Assembly: GCA_015039465.1 (NCBI GenBank)
Contig: MU130357.1
Coordinates: 254,111-318,110 of the forward strand
Direction of reading: 5' to 3'
DNA from: Phlegmacium glaucopus
Lineage: Eukaryota > Basidiomycota > Agaricomycetes > Agaricales > Cortinariaceae
DNA length: 64,000 bases
Position numbers and translations under genes: made by a program. Positions 1 to 10,983 of this stretch are shown here, piece by piece. The notes beneath the pieces were generated by a model, which saw only the letters and a program-made list of their open reading frames with translations, did no database searches and was not told where the DNA came from. Each line of letters opens with the position of its first letter. Positions within the stretch are counted from its first letter, which is position 1.

Positions 1-326
1 TCAACAACAACAACATGAACCCCACCCTTGACAAGATTACGCAATTCACTCGACGACAAGATAGATGCGACACCCATATTGTCAACCTCTCTGTCATTAA
101 GCGTCGTGAAAACTAGCATTGCTGTTCTATAGACAGAGATTCAAATTGATAATTTTTGGGCCGGAGCCAGCGCCAACAGGCACGTCTATACTATCATCGT
201 TACACGTGATTGTTCAGAACATATCACGTACACAAGAGGAATTTCAACATTCTGGCATAGTATGACAAAATCATGCCTCTAAAAAATTATTTTTCTCTAG
301 ATTCCCAAGATCAGGGGATATTACTT

Positions 327-1048
327 TCACCAATGATGTCGGCACAGGAGAGGTAGCAACTCCTCCTCCTCCTCCTCCTCCTCCTCCTCATCTACCTCCC
401 CTTCCTTATCCCCATCCCCATCCTCATCACTACTATCACCCTCCTTGACAATAGTTTCAGATACACGTTGACGAGTCAAAGGTTTAGCTGGAATGGAAAA
501 GACAGCTGCTTTACCCTTTTGGATGGGTTTAGCGGGTGGAGCAATAGAAGCAGAACTCTCTTTGAGAGTCCGCTCAGTCCTATATTATAGAATAAATTAA
601 TATATATTATAATATGAGAAGATAATTGAAATTCATACGGAGTCAAATGAACATGATCACCAGTATTTTTTCTGGAAATAAAATTAGATGAATAGCATTA
701 GTAAATGAAGAAGAAATACTTACATATTCTCTCCAGCTTTTCCTTCAGAGGCAGGTACTCTCTTCTTCAGTACAGTTGGTCTATCAATATAATCAGATTA
801 ATCTGAGGGTTCATGAATTGGTTATTTTCGCACCTAATTCCCTTTCCTCTCTTCTTACTCTTGCCTTTCTCTTCACTCTCTTTTCCCTCTAAACCCTCTC
901 CATCCCCTGTAGCAACTTTCTTCACAGGTGGTTCAGCAGTGGTATCTACAGAGGACTGGGCTCGTTTTCTGGTGCTCCTGCAAGTCTTAGGGGGTGATTT
1001 TGGCATTGAGATAGCTGTGGTAGATGATACTGAAGGCTTGGGAGGCAT
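327..1048 (-). CDS. Predicted four-exon gene, 185-aa basic/acidic low-complexity protein, unknown function
   Basis: Reading the minus strand, exons 834-1048, 724-780, 639-671 and 327-579 join at GT-AG sites and keep one open frame (558 nt, 185 aa plus TGA). The protein starts MPPKPSVSS, is rich in Pro, Lys and Ser, has a lysine-rich centre (KSKKRGKG) and ends in an Asp/Glu tract encoded by the GAG run at about 360-390 followed by a short hydrophobic tail. I see no catalytic motif. Composition suggests a nuclear or nucleic-acid-associated protein, but this is inference. It lies beside repeats, so it could be an accessory ORF of a transposable element. The four frame-compatible introns are the main support; family unknown. 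Confidence 0.5.
360..390. repeat. (TCC)n microsatellite
   Basis: About ten tandem TCC triplets on the plus strand. Read on the minus strand they give the Glu run of the predicted gene at 327-1048, so the tract is probably coding and length-variable. Confidence 0.8.
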
Positions 1049-1296
1049 TGTAAGTAAGTAGGTTGAGTTGGATCTCTGTAGATGGTGGTAGATTGACAAA
1101 GAGATAACAGGAGCTGTTACTTCTTACATTATATAATTTTTTTCTCACATTTTTGAACAACTACTAAGTCCAACCAAAAATAAATAAATAAAATGAAATT
1201 CACTAAGAACAATGGTAGATTTGTAGGTTGAGTAGCTGACTAGCTAGATAATACATGAAAATTGCATCAAAACGGGTAGTGGTGGGTCAAAACCGG

Positions 1297-1835
1297 TCAG
1301 AGTAGGTAATGGCAGGTCAAAATGGGCGGTGGCGAGTCAAAATGGGCGGTGATGTGTTGAAACAGGTGGTAGATGGGCTGGGGTGGTAGCGGTGGGTTGA
1401 AATAGGTGGCAGGTGGGTCTAATGGGCGGTCAATGGGTGGCGTTGGCTGAAAACAGGTGGTGTTGGCTGAAAACGGGTGGTGTTGGTTGAAGAAGGGCGG
1501 TACCAACTGAAAACGGGTGGTGTTGGATGGAAATGGGGGGTGTTCGCTGAAAACGGCTGGCGTTGGCTGAAAACAGGCAGTGTTGGCTGAAAACAGGTGG
1601 TGTTGGTTGAAGAAGGGCGGTACCGACTGAAAACAGGTGGTGTTGGATGGAAATGGGGGGTGTTCGCTGAAAACAGGCAGTGTTGGCTGAAAACAGGTGG
1701 TGTTGGTTGAAGAAGGGCGGTACCGACTGAAAACGGGTGGTGTTGGATGGAAATGGGGGTGTTCGCTGAAAACGGCCGGCGTTGACTGAAAATGGATGGT
1801 GGGGGGTGAAAATATATGACGTGGGGTGGTTAGCA
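1297..1835. repeat. G-rich minisatellite with roughly 20-bp unit and 100-120-bp higher-order period
   Basis: Variants of the unit GAAAACGGGTGGTGTTGGCT recur throughout. A larger block containing GAAGAAGGGCGGTACC recurs at about 1488, 1608 and 1708 (periods about 120 and 100 bp). Because the unit lacks stops in several frames, long antisense ORFs appear (for example 1297-1950), but they are only the translated repeat. Confidence 0.85.
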
Positions 1836-1871
1836 CTCGGAAACAGGTGAGAAAAGAGGTATGTACCTCTT

Positions 1872-1903
1872 TGACGACCACAGATCGCCATCTGTGGTCG
1901 TCA
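1872..1903. repeat. Perfect hairpin, 14-bp arms and 4-nt loop
   Basis: TGACGACCACAGAT is followed by CGCC and then its exact reverse complement. It sits just right of the minisatellite and is preceded by GTACCTCTT, as is a similar hairpin 150 bp away. Confidence 0.85.
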
Positions 1904-2022
1904 TTGCCGGCATTTTGATGTGGGGGGACGGTGACGTTGCCACGTTGCACGTCTGTCCTGTGGGGTATGTGTGGTAATTAGTGTATTGTATCGTAAAATA
2001 ACATATTTACGTACCTTTTGAT

Positions 2023-2055
2023 GACTACGGATGGCACGCAGCACCATCCGTAGTC
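2023..2055. repeat. Second hairpin, 12-bp arms and 9-nt loop
   Basis: GACTACGGATGG and its exact reverse complement flank CACGCAGCA. The left context (GTACCTTTTGAT) resembles that of the hairpin at 1872, while the arms differ in sequence yet remain paired. Confidence 0.8.
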
Positions 2056-2244
2056 GTTGTTGTTTGTCGCAGCCTTGAGGTGAGGTGGTGGTGTGAGAGA
2101 AAACAGAGGCGAGCTCTGGTCGTCACTTACAGTCACATAATCACCCACCTTGAGTCACGTGATTACCTTGCGTCCCGAACAAAATACATGACTCGTGTCA
2201 TGAGCACATCACTGCCAAACAAGCCACACTTTGTAATGTTTATT

Positions 2245-2494
2245 AATAGCTGCTGTCCGGCGGCTGTCCGGTGCTGTCCACTGACTGTCCATTGGACTTC
2301 ACTGGCCCATTTCCGGTGATTGTCCACCGGAAAGTCCATTGGTACTTTCCGGTGGACTAATTGTCCGACCGGACAAACACCGGAAATGGCATCGGACAGT
2401 CCCCGGAATAATATATCTATTTGTAACAACCAAAATTAGTATTTTCCAGACAGTGTCTGGTGACAGTCCAGCCGGAAAATGTGGGGGAGTGTAA
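2245..2494. mobile_element. Truncated MITE-like element of the GTCCGG-rich family (family A)
   Basis: Dense alternation of GTCCGGTG and CACCGGAC-type motifs that can fold on themselves, ending in GTGGGGGAGTGTAAAG. The same terminus in inverted form bounds the complete family A element at 56396-56812. No left terminus is visible here, so this is a 3' fragment abutting the LINE remnant. Confidence 0.6.
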
Positions 2495-3217
2495 AGACCT
2501 CGCTTCAGCCAAGATACCTAGGGAAGTAGTTCAATTGATACACTCAGTGGCCTGGCTACTGGATGAAGTGGAAGAAGATGCTGTGGCAGCTACAGCACAC
2601 GACGCGGTGAATGCTCAATTGGAATATATGAATGATGAGCTAAAGTCTTTGACAGATCATTTTTGATCCACCATCAATGCAGAGGTGGAAAAACAAGTCG
2701 AAGCTCTGTCTGCTATGACCAAAGCTCTTGAGTCCAAGATCAACCTCCCTACTTCATACAGGATGCGGTCTTAGGGCAAGTCAGAGCCCCAGTAGGGGTG
2801 GATCTGAGAGTTGTAGTGAGGGTAGGCATCAGGGCAAGACAGTTCATCATGGATTTCCCTAAAGATTCAGCGATTCAACACACCAGGCTGAAATGCTTAT
2901 ACTCTTCAACAAGGCAATGGCTTCAGCAGAAGGGGAAGGGGAGGCAGTAAAGCGCAAGTTACAGGCTGTGGAGAAGCTGGCGAATAAGGGCTTTTTGGGA
3001 GAGTTTCTGCATGATGAAGGCACTAAGTGGTTTTCTCAACAAAAACATGTTAATGCCTTTATTACAGCCCTGGGAGACAAAGCAGCTGCATCAGAAAACT
3101 CTGATTTTTTGTCATAGTGAGTTATAGCAAAAATTGGAGTTTGCTGATGTGGAACTCAGCTGAAGAAAAGGCACCATCTGGTTATCGCCTACTATGTCCC
3201 CCTTAACCTTAACATGG
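2490..3217 (+). pseudogene. 5' part of Tad-like LINE ORF1 (broken)
   Basis: Two open stretches in different frames (about 2460-2666 and 2893-3117) plus a linking segment with stops and a frameshift resemble the N-terminal region of fungal LINE ORF1: an acidic helical start with the motif LDEVEEDAVAATAHDAVNAQ and a later EGEGEAVKRKLQAVEKLA helix. The ORF is interrupted at 3217 by the Ty3 element; its zinc-knuckle part resumes at 10184. Non-functional. Confidence 0.6.
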
Positions 3218-3454
3218 TGGAGCAGTGCAATTGGACAAGGGACATGAACCGATGGTTATGTGGTAAAGGATGATTCTCTCTCGTCACGTCTTCCTTCCGC
3301 TTTGGGTTCTCCGGTTCTCGCCCGGCTGAGCCCATAATCTACATCTAACTACTTTGTAATCTAGTTGTTTATCTGTAATCTACTTGTAATCTACTTGTAA
3401 TCTACTTGTAATCTGTTGAGTTCTGAGTGAGACCTGCCAGGTTGCACTGCCACA
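3218..3454 (-). repeat. 3' LTR of the Ty3 element
   Basis: 237 bp, near-identical direct copy of 9943-10179, including four repeats of AATCTACTTGT-like sequence. On the minus strand a G-run polypurine tract (3458-3465) lies immediately upstream of it, as expected at the 3' LTR. Confidence 0.9.
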
Positions 3455-3519
3455 TGTGCCCCCCCAGCAGCTAAACAATGTCCTCATTGTGTACACCTCT
3501 ATTTGTCTCCTGTTTCCCG

Positions 3520-4516
3520 TTGTCAGGGGACTCATTGACCCGGGTTTCTGGCACCTCCTTGTTTTCATGTGCGATTGTTGATTTCCCATTGTTGTTGTTG
3601 CACATGATTTCCAATTGCACCACCTCTTTCTCTGCCTCTTTGTTAACCCCATGTTCTCCTTTTCCTCACTCTCCTCTCGTCTTTGCCACTCCTTTTCTAT
3701 AGCTTCCTGTGCTTGTTCTAGCTCTGTTCCTTTCCTTGGTATGAATAGTCTCAGTCTTCTGGAGCTGAACTTTCCTGATATTGGCAGTCCTTCTAGTGTT
3801 TTGAGGTGATATGAATGATGAATTTGTTTTGTGATGCGTCATGGTGCTGAAAACTTTGGTAAGAGTTTCCTTTCCATTTTAAATGTGTAGTCTAAGTCAC
3901 TCCTGTATACCTGTACTAGATCTCCCAACTTGAAGACCACTTCTCGGGGCAGGTGTGGTAAGACTTGTTTGTCAAATGCTACCTTGCGGCGGTGGGCATG
4001 TTCAATGATTTGTGTGTACCCGTCAGAGCGGTGTTGATCAACGTAAGCCATTTGTGTTTCTATTTTATTAACTGTTGGTGTAGTTGATGTTTTGGCAGAT
4101 AGTGTAGGTTTTGTGTTTACAACTAGACCTAGAAGGAGTTTGTTGGGTGTGTATTTCAGGTTTGGGAGAATGCAATTGTTGATATGGCAGATGGCAGCAT
4201 CGAGATGGTCTGACCAGTTGGTTGGTATTTCCATTGTTGTGTACTTGTCTTTGCCCAGGTCTGGTGCACACATTCATTTTAGTTGATCTAACAATATTCT
4301 GTTAGTGCCTTCAAGGAGTCCGTTAATCCATGGTGAGTACGCCGTGCAGATTTCCAGACTCGTTCCCCGTTTGTCACATTCCTCTTTGAGTTCTTTGTTG
4401 TTGAACTCTGGTCCTCCGTCTACCATCAACGTCTCTGGGGCTGTGAAGAGGTCACAGATGCTGCTGTAGCTCCTCCTCAATGATTTGCCTGTGGCTGCTG
4501 ATTTTAATTTTGTCAC
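3520..4516 (-). pseudogene. Ty3 integrase core end and C-terminal region
   Basis: Minus-strand segments carry MVDGGPEFNN (second catalytic Asp region) and GLLEGTNRILL (third acidic residue), then VVFKLGDLVQVYRSDLDY typical of the integrase C-terminal domain, and finally LKTLEGLPISGKFSSRRL and IPRKGTELE near 3730-3800. Stops and frame shifts at about 4274 and 3839 separate the pieces. Confidence 0.75.
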
Positions 4517-4522
4517 CCATAC

Positions 4523-5790
4523 TCATTGTGAATATAGATCTATCCACAGTCCAAGTTTTGTGAAGCCACCTTTTCCTTTTGGCAGTGACAACGTGTCCGC
4601 TACCATGAGCTCGAATGGATGACATCTAGTTATGGGCTCTAGGAGTGAATGAAGATGTGTTGTTCCGAATCCTTTGCATTTTCCACAGTCCATAATTGCC
4701 TTTGTGATAGACTGGTCCATTTTTGGGCTGGTGATTTTGTCCAAGAGCTTGGCTTTAATGTTGTCTCGGTAGAAATGGCCATGATTCCGGTGTTCCTCCC
4801 AGGCCAATGCTACTGTCTCTTCCTGCGTCACGCACTCTAGTTTTGCTCTGGCTCTTACTGACCCATCCCCTACCCTCCACAGCTGCCCTTCTTCAATCAT
4901 GTACCCTTTAGCTTTATGTTGTGCTCTCCTTTGTACGCGGAGACTCTCTCCTCGGTCAAGCTCCAGTATTGAGTCAATGATTTTGATAAAGACTTTCTCT
5001 TTTGTGAAGCGTGTTCGTAATGCAGTATATGTGGCCTTGTATTGAGTCGTTTGGACGTAGAACATGTCGTTGGCCAGCCTGGTGCGTGCTTCCCAGTCTT
5101 CGCTCACTGTCCACTCATGCCCATCTCCAGGTTCTTTGGGTAAGTTAACAAACTTCTGACTGATACTGTCTGCTACTACGTTGAGATGTCCTGGTCGATG
5201 ATGAACATCTATGATATTGTGTGCTAGGACTGCGTCTTGCCATCTTGCATGAGTTGAATTGAGTGTTTTGTTTAGGAGGTGGTCTCTAAGTGCTTGACAG
5301 TCTGTTTCGAGTTCGACTGGGTAGCCCCATATTATGTCGCTAAACTTATCTAGACTATGTTTTAATGCACCAAATTTGAGGATGAATGGTTTGTATTTTT
5401 CTTCTGTTGTTGAAGTTCGTTTTGATGTGAAGCCTATCGGGTGAGCTGTTGTCTTCTCTGTTCCATTGGGCATTACTGTAGTGAACCTTTGTGTCAGCAT
5501 TCCTGCAAACCTGTATTTGCAACCATCGGTTGTTACAATAAATGATGTTCCATCGTATTTTGGCCCTTTGAGCACTGGCTCGCTTGTTAGTGCAACTTAC
5601 AACTAAAGAAAGGCATGGTCATGCTCCTTTTTCCACAATCCTACGAGTGAGTGCCCTTTCATGGCACGGGTGTAGGCTGCTTTCCCTTTGAGTTTGGGTA
5701 GCTCTAGTTTGCGTGTGAGATTGGTGAGTGGTTGTGCTATGGATGCATATCCCTTTATGAGGGGTCAAAAGTAACCTGTTAGACCTAGGA
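4523..5790 (-). pseudogene. Ty3 RNase H and integrase N-terminal part
   Basis: A 350-codon open stretch (4523-5575) contains RNase H-like features (TTDGCKYRFAGML, TTEEKYKPFILKFGALK, ETDCQALRDHLLN, HRPGHLNVVADSIS), then an HHCC-type integrase zinc site (EHRNHGH ... DCGKCKGFG) and the first catalytic Asp in ELMVADTLSLPKGKG. The frame breaks again near 4520. Confidence 0.8.
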
Positions 5791-5792
5791 AC

Positions 5793-6183
5793 TGTTAGGG
5801 CAACTGCGACGCTGACTTAGTCAAGCTAGCAGGGGATCCAAAGTTAATAATATTTCAGAAAAGATATCTACAAGTGACTTACCTAGCAGGGGATCCAAAT
5901 GGGGATCCCTGCTAGGCTGGGGGTATTTAAGTACTAATATGGACATAACGGAGATATAAAATAAATAAAGGAATGATACAATAATAATTAATTAATTAAA
6001 TAAGAAGTGGTGTGATGTGAAAAATAGAAATAAAAGATGGAGTGAAATGGAGGATTGGAGTCGGAGTGGAACTATGGGGTTCCGGAGTAAACTGGTGACG
6101 GAAGCGGAGTTGGACGGAAGGTTGGAGGTCGTCGGAAAGGTGGGATGTATGATTCTAAGGTTGAAATTGAGTGTCCCCTAACA
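5793..6183. repeat. Solo LTR inserted in the Ty3 reverse transcriptase
   Basis: 391 bp with TGTTAGGG...CCCTAACA ends and target copies GGAAC/GAAAC (5788-5792 and 6184-6188, one mismatch). It has a TATA-like GATATAAAATAAATAAAG. Excising it restores the RT reading frame at the LGSF/LGLTGYF junction. A second copy of the family is at 54002-54406. Confidence 0.85.
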
Positions 6184-6966
6184 GAAACGAGCCTAGGTTT
6201 TGTAGGTTGGTTGGTGTTTTCCAGTCCGCGATGGCTGTTAGTTTTGTCAAGTCTGGTTTAATACCATCTGGGCCAACTCTTCCACCTGCAAATGTCGCCT
6301 CTGTCATGAAAAACTTGGATTTTGTTGCTGAAATGGACAGTCCTGTTTCGTTTATTCTTTTGAATAGGCGCTCTGTATCTGCAAGCATGGTTTTGAACTC
6401 GTCTCCACCCATGCCGCCATTGTCAACAAACAATTCAATTATCATTCCCGTAAACTTGCCCAGGGCATTTGCTGTCATCTCCATGAATGTGGATGGTGCG
6501 CCTGTGAGACCGAACGGCATCCTTTTATATGCAAAGTATCCTCTCCCTTCAACATAAAAGCATACATATGGCTGATCTTCTGGTTTGATTTCGCAGGCAT
6601 AAAACCCATTGGCGAAGTTGAAAACCGTTACCCATCAATGGCCACTTAGATTTTGTTGCTTTAACCTGATGTCGCCTTGAGGCATAGGTGGTACTTTGGT
6701 GCCTTGGTTTAATTTGGCAAAGTCTTGACAGACTCTCCATTTGTTCTGTACTTGCGGGGGTTGGAGTCAGGAGTTGTTGTTTCTTTTGGTGGTAGATCCT
6801 CAAACGCCAAAGGAAATCCTGCTGCTATGCACTGGTCGTTTACGCAGTGTTGCAATTTGTCCAGTGTGAGTCCATCACCTTCGTGCATTTTCTTTGCTAA
6901 TGTTGTTGCTCCACAGCACTTTACATCTCGGTGAGCTATTGGTCTTATGATATCTGCTGCCAGCAT
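6155..6966 (-). pseudogene. Ty3 reverse transcriptase, catalytically damaged
   Basis: Minus-strand pieces in more than one frame show RT landmarks: KWRVCQDFAKLNQGTKVPPM, VTVFNFANGFYACEIKPEDQ, GRGYFAYKRMPFGLTGAPSTF and IELFVDNGGMGGDEF. The catalytic pair is Asp-Asn instead of Asp-Asp (codons at 6419-6424 read GAC AAT). A stop precedes the motif A region. Together with the frame breaks this cannot encode an active RT. Confidence 0.8.
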
Positions 6967-7032
6967 TTTATCAATGACATTGTTGAAGAATTCTTTTTGA
7001 GGTGGGCTCTGTGGTCTTTGGTTAATCTTTGT

Positions 7033-8340
7033 TCAGAATTGCTTATCACATGGTATGTTTAGATGATGGGCTGCTCCTTCCACTGTTGTGACTTTGCTCA
7101 TTGACAGCACAAAGCAATTTATGTTCTCCGATATTAATTTCTGGACTGCCTTGTGTTGTGTTGGTGTTAGGTCCTGCCCAATTGTGACTTTGGCAAGGAT
7201 CGCTGCTACGCGTGCGGGGTTGAATGGGTCTGTCTTCCTTGTTAGCAGATTTGGTTCGAAGATTTTTGTGATTTCTGGTTGTTCTATTCCTGGGTGTTCA
7301 GGGTTGTCTCCAGCAATTTCATCTAGGAGCCATATTGATTGCCAGTTTTCATTTGGTGCATGTTTATCTTGCTCCAGGTTGATTTCACTAAGTTTTTCAT
7401 TGATATTAGTCAGACAGGATTCACTGTTATATTGGAGCTGGCTCAGAAGACTTCCCTCAAGAGGGATTGCAAATCCCCCATGAAGTTTGTGTGCTTTTAA
7501 GTCGCTTTCTGGTTCCTCTATTGGTTTGGCTATTGCTTCCTCTGCTGCATTGGTCAAACAATTAATTGGCTGTTTGATAGGTGGATATATGATGTTTGGG
7601 ACTTCCCTCGAGGGGGATAGTATTTTATCCCCCGAAACATCAATGAGCTGTTTTATATCCACTGTTAGGTTTGCAAGTAGGTTTGCTGCAATGCCTCGCA
7701 TGTTCGTGAACTGGTTTTCCAGAATAACCCACTCTTTTCCATGAGGTATGTGGATGACATCTTCTGCATAGTCGTGTACTGCATTGAATGCTTCTAGTAG
7801 CGGTTTTCCAAACAGCATTGCCCACGCACCATTGCTATTGAATATTTCAAAGGTGCCTTTGCAGCTTACCCCTCCAACTGTTACTTGTCCTATCCATACC
7901 CCCATTGATGGTATGAGCCGACCGTCTACCATTTGAAGTACTCTTCCTGATGGCTTTGGTGTTGATAGTCGGCCTTTTGATGCTTGGTACATGGTTTCGT
8001 TGATTGCATTGACCAGGGCGCCATCGTCGAATATGCTTCGGAACCTCACTGTCTCTCCCTTTGGTCCTGCTAATTCTACTCCATGTATGAATGGTATGCT
8101 TGCTTCCCCTTCTCTCTTTCCTTTTAGGCTGCCAATGCTGTACAAGTCAAGAATATCTTTATTTTCTGCTTTGTTGTACAAGATCTTTGTATCTGGGATA
8201 ACTGCTACATCTGTTGGTAAAGCTCCCTCCCCTCGCATTGTGGTATACAGTCCATTGACAGGCCTATTCTCGTCCCTAAACAGTGGCTCGTCGTGCTTAG
8301 AGACTTCTGCTTGTTTCCTTCGCCATTCTGGGGTCATCAA
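7033..8340 (-). pseudogene. Ty3 aspartic protease and RT N-terminal linker
   Basis: A 435-codon open frame. A retroviral-type protease core is suggested by FRSIFDDGALVNAI (DDGA in place of the usual DSG/DTG) followed about 85 residues later by AWAMLFGKPLLEAF. The C-terminal part (QHKAVQKLISENINCFVLSM, HHLNIPCDKQF) matches the linker before the RT. It lies downstream of gag in a different frame, which could reflect programmed frameshifting or decay. The frame is unbroken but its downstream partner is not. Confidence 0.75.
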
Positions 8341-8354
8341 TGAGGCTTCCTGCT

Positions 8355-9506
8355 TTACATTGATGACCCTTCCCCTTTTCCCTGGTTTGCGAGTCGCTGG
8401 AGGTGTGCTAATTCATCTGCATCATACATTTGGATTTCATCTGATTCTGTAGCAACCATGTTGACATTGATAGGTGTTGCTGCTGTGGCCTCAGCTCTCT
8501 TCCGGATGGTTTGTGTGATTGATTGCCACCTTGCTTCGAATGCCGGTACCGCTGGTTGCGCACATGGTACAGGGTGGTGTTGCAGTCCACAAGTCCAACA
8601 TTTGCCTGACGCAACAGGGACAGTGCCTGGAGTAAGAGGATACAATCTTGTCTCGCTAAGGCCCTTCCCGTTTTGACCATAAGTAGATTGCCATGTGGCT
8701 ACTTGAATGTTATATCGTGCGAGGCCTTCTGGGTTGTTTGGTTGGATGGGTGGTACTTTATTGAGCACGTCTGCCAGTTGTTCATGGGCTGGTCTGTTGA
8801 TGAAGGTACTGAGTGAAGGTTGAGGTATCAGTTGGCTACGCTGTGGTTGGTACTGGCTGGGGTTATAGCTGTGTTGTATTTTCAGTGAGAGGTTGATATT
8901 TTGGAATGCTGCTCTGAGTGATTTTGAGGGTGTGTTTGGAATTGCAGGTGTATAACGGGCTAAGTCCCATTCCTCTTCAATCTTTTCCATAATCTCTTCG
9001 AGAGTGATACTTCTTATGGTATCTGCAAGCTGTTTCCATGTCATAGATTTTAAACCCACAAGTTTTTGGAGTGCTTTGGGAAGTTTCTTCTGCGTTGAAG
9101 CAACCAGCAGGTTGTTTGTATCAGGTATATCTCCTGCCAGTCTTTCAATCCTGTCTGCTCCCATGCTCGCTGCAACCCTCTTCCCTAAATCACTTGGTTT
9201 TAATGTGGTTCCATCAAGTAGCGCCTGTTTTTCGGCTGTTGTTTTCTCTGTGATGGGTTTCTCTGGCCATTGAAGCTCAAAGGCTGCTCGGATTGTGACA
9301 AAGGATACTTTATCCATGGTTTGAAGAGTTGAGAACCATGCTGTGGCTGGCGGTTTTGCTTTCAATGAGAGTTGGAAGAATCTGACTTTCTCTGGTTCGG
9401 TGAGTCCCGTTTTCATCAGTATCATGCATTTGAGTTTATTCATGAAATCCTGTGGATCTTGATCTTCAGGTTTTCCAGTGAATGAGCAGTTGGTGATGTC
9501 TGTCAT
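8355..9506 (-). CDS. Ty3 gag-like protein (383 codons)
   Basis: An uninterrupted minus-strand frame starting MTDITNCSFTGKPEDQDPQ, with the capsid-like stretch MNKLKCMILMKTGLTEPEKV and a late Cys/His motif CWTCGLQHHPVPC that could be a reduced zinc knuckle. The same frame is open upstream to about 9833 without an ATG, so the first in-frame ATG at 9506 was chosen. The ORF ends 15 bp before the protease ORF. Although open, it belongs to an element whose pol is broken. Confidence 0.75.
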   Translation of the reverse strand: MTDITNCSFTGKPEDQDPQDFMNKLKCMILMKTGLTEPEKVRFFQLSLKAKPPATAWFSTLQTMDKVSFVTIRAAFELQWPEKPITEKTTAEKQALLDGTTLKPSDLGKRVAASMGADRIERLAGDIPDTNNLLVASTQKKLPKALQKLVGLKSMTWKQLADTIRSITLEEIMEKIEEEWDLARYTPAIPNTPSKSLRAAFQNINLSLKIQHSYNPSQYQPQRSQLIPQPSLSTFINRPAHEQLADVLNKVPPIQPNNPEGLARYNIQVATWQSTYGQNGKGLSETRLYPLTPGTVPVASGKCWTCGLQHHPVPCAQPAVPAFEARWQSITQTIRKRAEATAATPINVNMVATESDEIQMYDADELAHLQRLANQGKGEGSSM

Positions 9507-9921
9507 GTCTGGGTTGTTGAAATAGAAGTCGGGATCAGAGGATGATGATACTGTCAGAGCTTTCGAGATGTTGGGTGTTATCTCTTCTGGTGTCCAGACA
9601 GCAGGGGAGAAGGTGAATTGGGATGATGGTGGGGAGAAATCTGTCTGGGTTGAACCTGACTCGTCTGACTCTATGGTTGGTGTGGGACTACAAGTTGGGG
9701 GTAAATAATGTTCCTGAACGTCACGTTCAATGTTGTTTATGGACTGGCGTGGTGCTAGCCTGGTCCAATGTTCTGAGGTTTGTAGCTGAATTGTAGAAAC
9801 TGGTAGGGAGCAGGTTTATGAAAGTTTTGGTTTACTGGTGTTCTGGTTGGTTCTGGGTTTGTCTTATCTTGTGTTTGGCTTATTTGTCTGGTTTTCCGTT
9901 ATCGATGGGTTGCAGGGTAGG

Positions 9922-9942
9922 AATCCTTCTGTTGTCACCAGA
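9922..9942 (-). promoter_or_regulatory. Ty3 primer binding site
   Basis: On the minus strand the 5' LTR is followed at once by TCTGGTGACAACAGAAGG. Its plus-strand complement ends in TTGTCACCA and includes GAATCC, which resembles a tRNA T-arm and acceptor end with CCA. The tRNA identity was not assigned. Confidence 0.6.
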
Positions 9943-10179
9943 TGGAGCAGTGCGATTGGACAAGGGACATGAACCGATGGTTATGTGGTAAAGGATGATT
10001 CTCTCTCGTCACATCTTCCTTCAGCTTTGGGTTCTCTGGCTCTCGCCCAGCTGAGCCTGTAATCTACATCTAACTACTTTGTAATCTAGTTGTTTATCTG
10101 TAATCTACTTGTAATCTACTTGTAATCTACTTGTAATCTGTTGAGTTCTGAGTGAGACCTGCCAGGTTGCACTGCCACA
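9943..10179 (-). repeat. 5' LTR of the Ty3 element
   Basis: 237 bp, TGGAGCAGTGC...GCACTGCCACA read on the plus strand, copy of 3218-3454 with about eight differences counted by eye. Followed by the target copy ATGG at 10180. Confidence 0.9.
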
Positions 10180-10183
10180 ATGG

Positions 10184-10971
10184 ACTCTCCAGAGCACCTA
10201 AAGGAAATAGCTGAAGTTAACAAGATACAAGAAGGTGATCTCTCTGGCATGTGATGGGTCAAACCACCAGCACAAAGGACACCTACACAGACCTGTGGAC
10301 ATTTCCTCCTTTTCTTCTCTGACCCCAACGTGGCAAATAGGGCCAAGATGGAATATTTAGTCATCTGTAACAAGAGGGTTTCAGTCTCAAAGTTCAAGAA
10401 GGAGCCAATTAGGTGTCTCAAGTGCCAGGGTTGGAGTCACATAGCAGCAGAATGTATTTCCAACAAGGATATCTGCAGCACATGTGGTACACGTGGGCAT
10501 CGCACCAGCTCCTGTACTAACAACAATGTTACTCACTGCAGGTCGTGTGACATGGAGGATCATACAAGTTGGTCCAGAGACTGTCCGACCTTCACCAGGA
10601 AATGTCAGGAATACAATGTGAAGCACCCAGAAAACGACCTACCCTACTACCCATCTACAGAGCCTTGGACCTGGGAGTCAGGACCCCCTCCTACACCAGC
10701 TGCCATTGTGCAACAAGCAACAGCTGGGTCCTTTCCAGTTTGTCAACCAGTGCCCTCGCAAAGGCTTAGGCAGCATCAACTTCACTTCAAATCCTGTACA
10801 CCAGGTAATAGCAGATCTCAGCCTCGTCCACAAGCCACAGATCAAGGTCCAGTTGGAAGGACACTCCAGGAGAAGCCGCTATTCCCATACTCAGAGCTGA
10901 GTAACCTAGACAACTGGAATTTGGGGTCCCACCCATCAATGCTGATATACCCTACCCCACCCAACAAATAG
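10184..10971 (+). pseudogene. 3' part of Tad-like LINE ORF1 with zinc knuckles
   Basis: The frame from about 10330 encodes three consecutive Cys/His modules: CLKCQGWSHIAAEC, CSTCGTRGHRTSSC and CRSCDMEDHTSWSRDC, the nucleic-acid-binding end of fungal LINE ORF1. The tail is Pro/Gln-rich. Upstream, a TGA at about 10253 interrupts the continuation from 3217. It is followed 20 bp later by the ORF2 endonuclease start. Confidence 0.8.
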
Positions 10972-10983
10972 AAACCTTGAACC

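Larger units (their letters stand above)
3218..10179 (-). mobile_element. Ty3-type LTR retrotransposon, degenerate, inserted in LINE ORF1
   Basis: Two direct 237-bp LTRs (3218-3454, 9943-10179) with TG...CA ends bound an internal region whose gag, protease, reverse transcriptase, RNase H and integrase ORFs all read on the minus strand. The target duplication is ATGG (3214-3217 and 10180-10183); removing the element joins the LINE ORF1 frame. By eye the LTRs differ at about eight positions, several of them C/T or G/A at CpG. Internal stops, frame breaks and an inserted solo LTR (5793-6183) make it inactive. Confidence 0.9.

Noticed and set aside
1297..1950. 217-codon minus-strand ORF with FSANTTCFQPTPP-like repeats
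   Set aside because: It is the translated minisatellite; a second frame is open too and there is no non-repetitive coding part.
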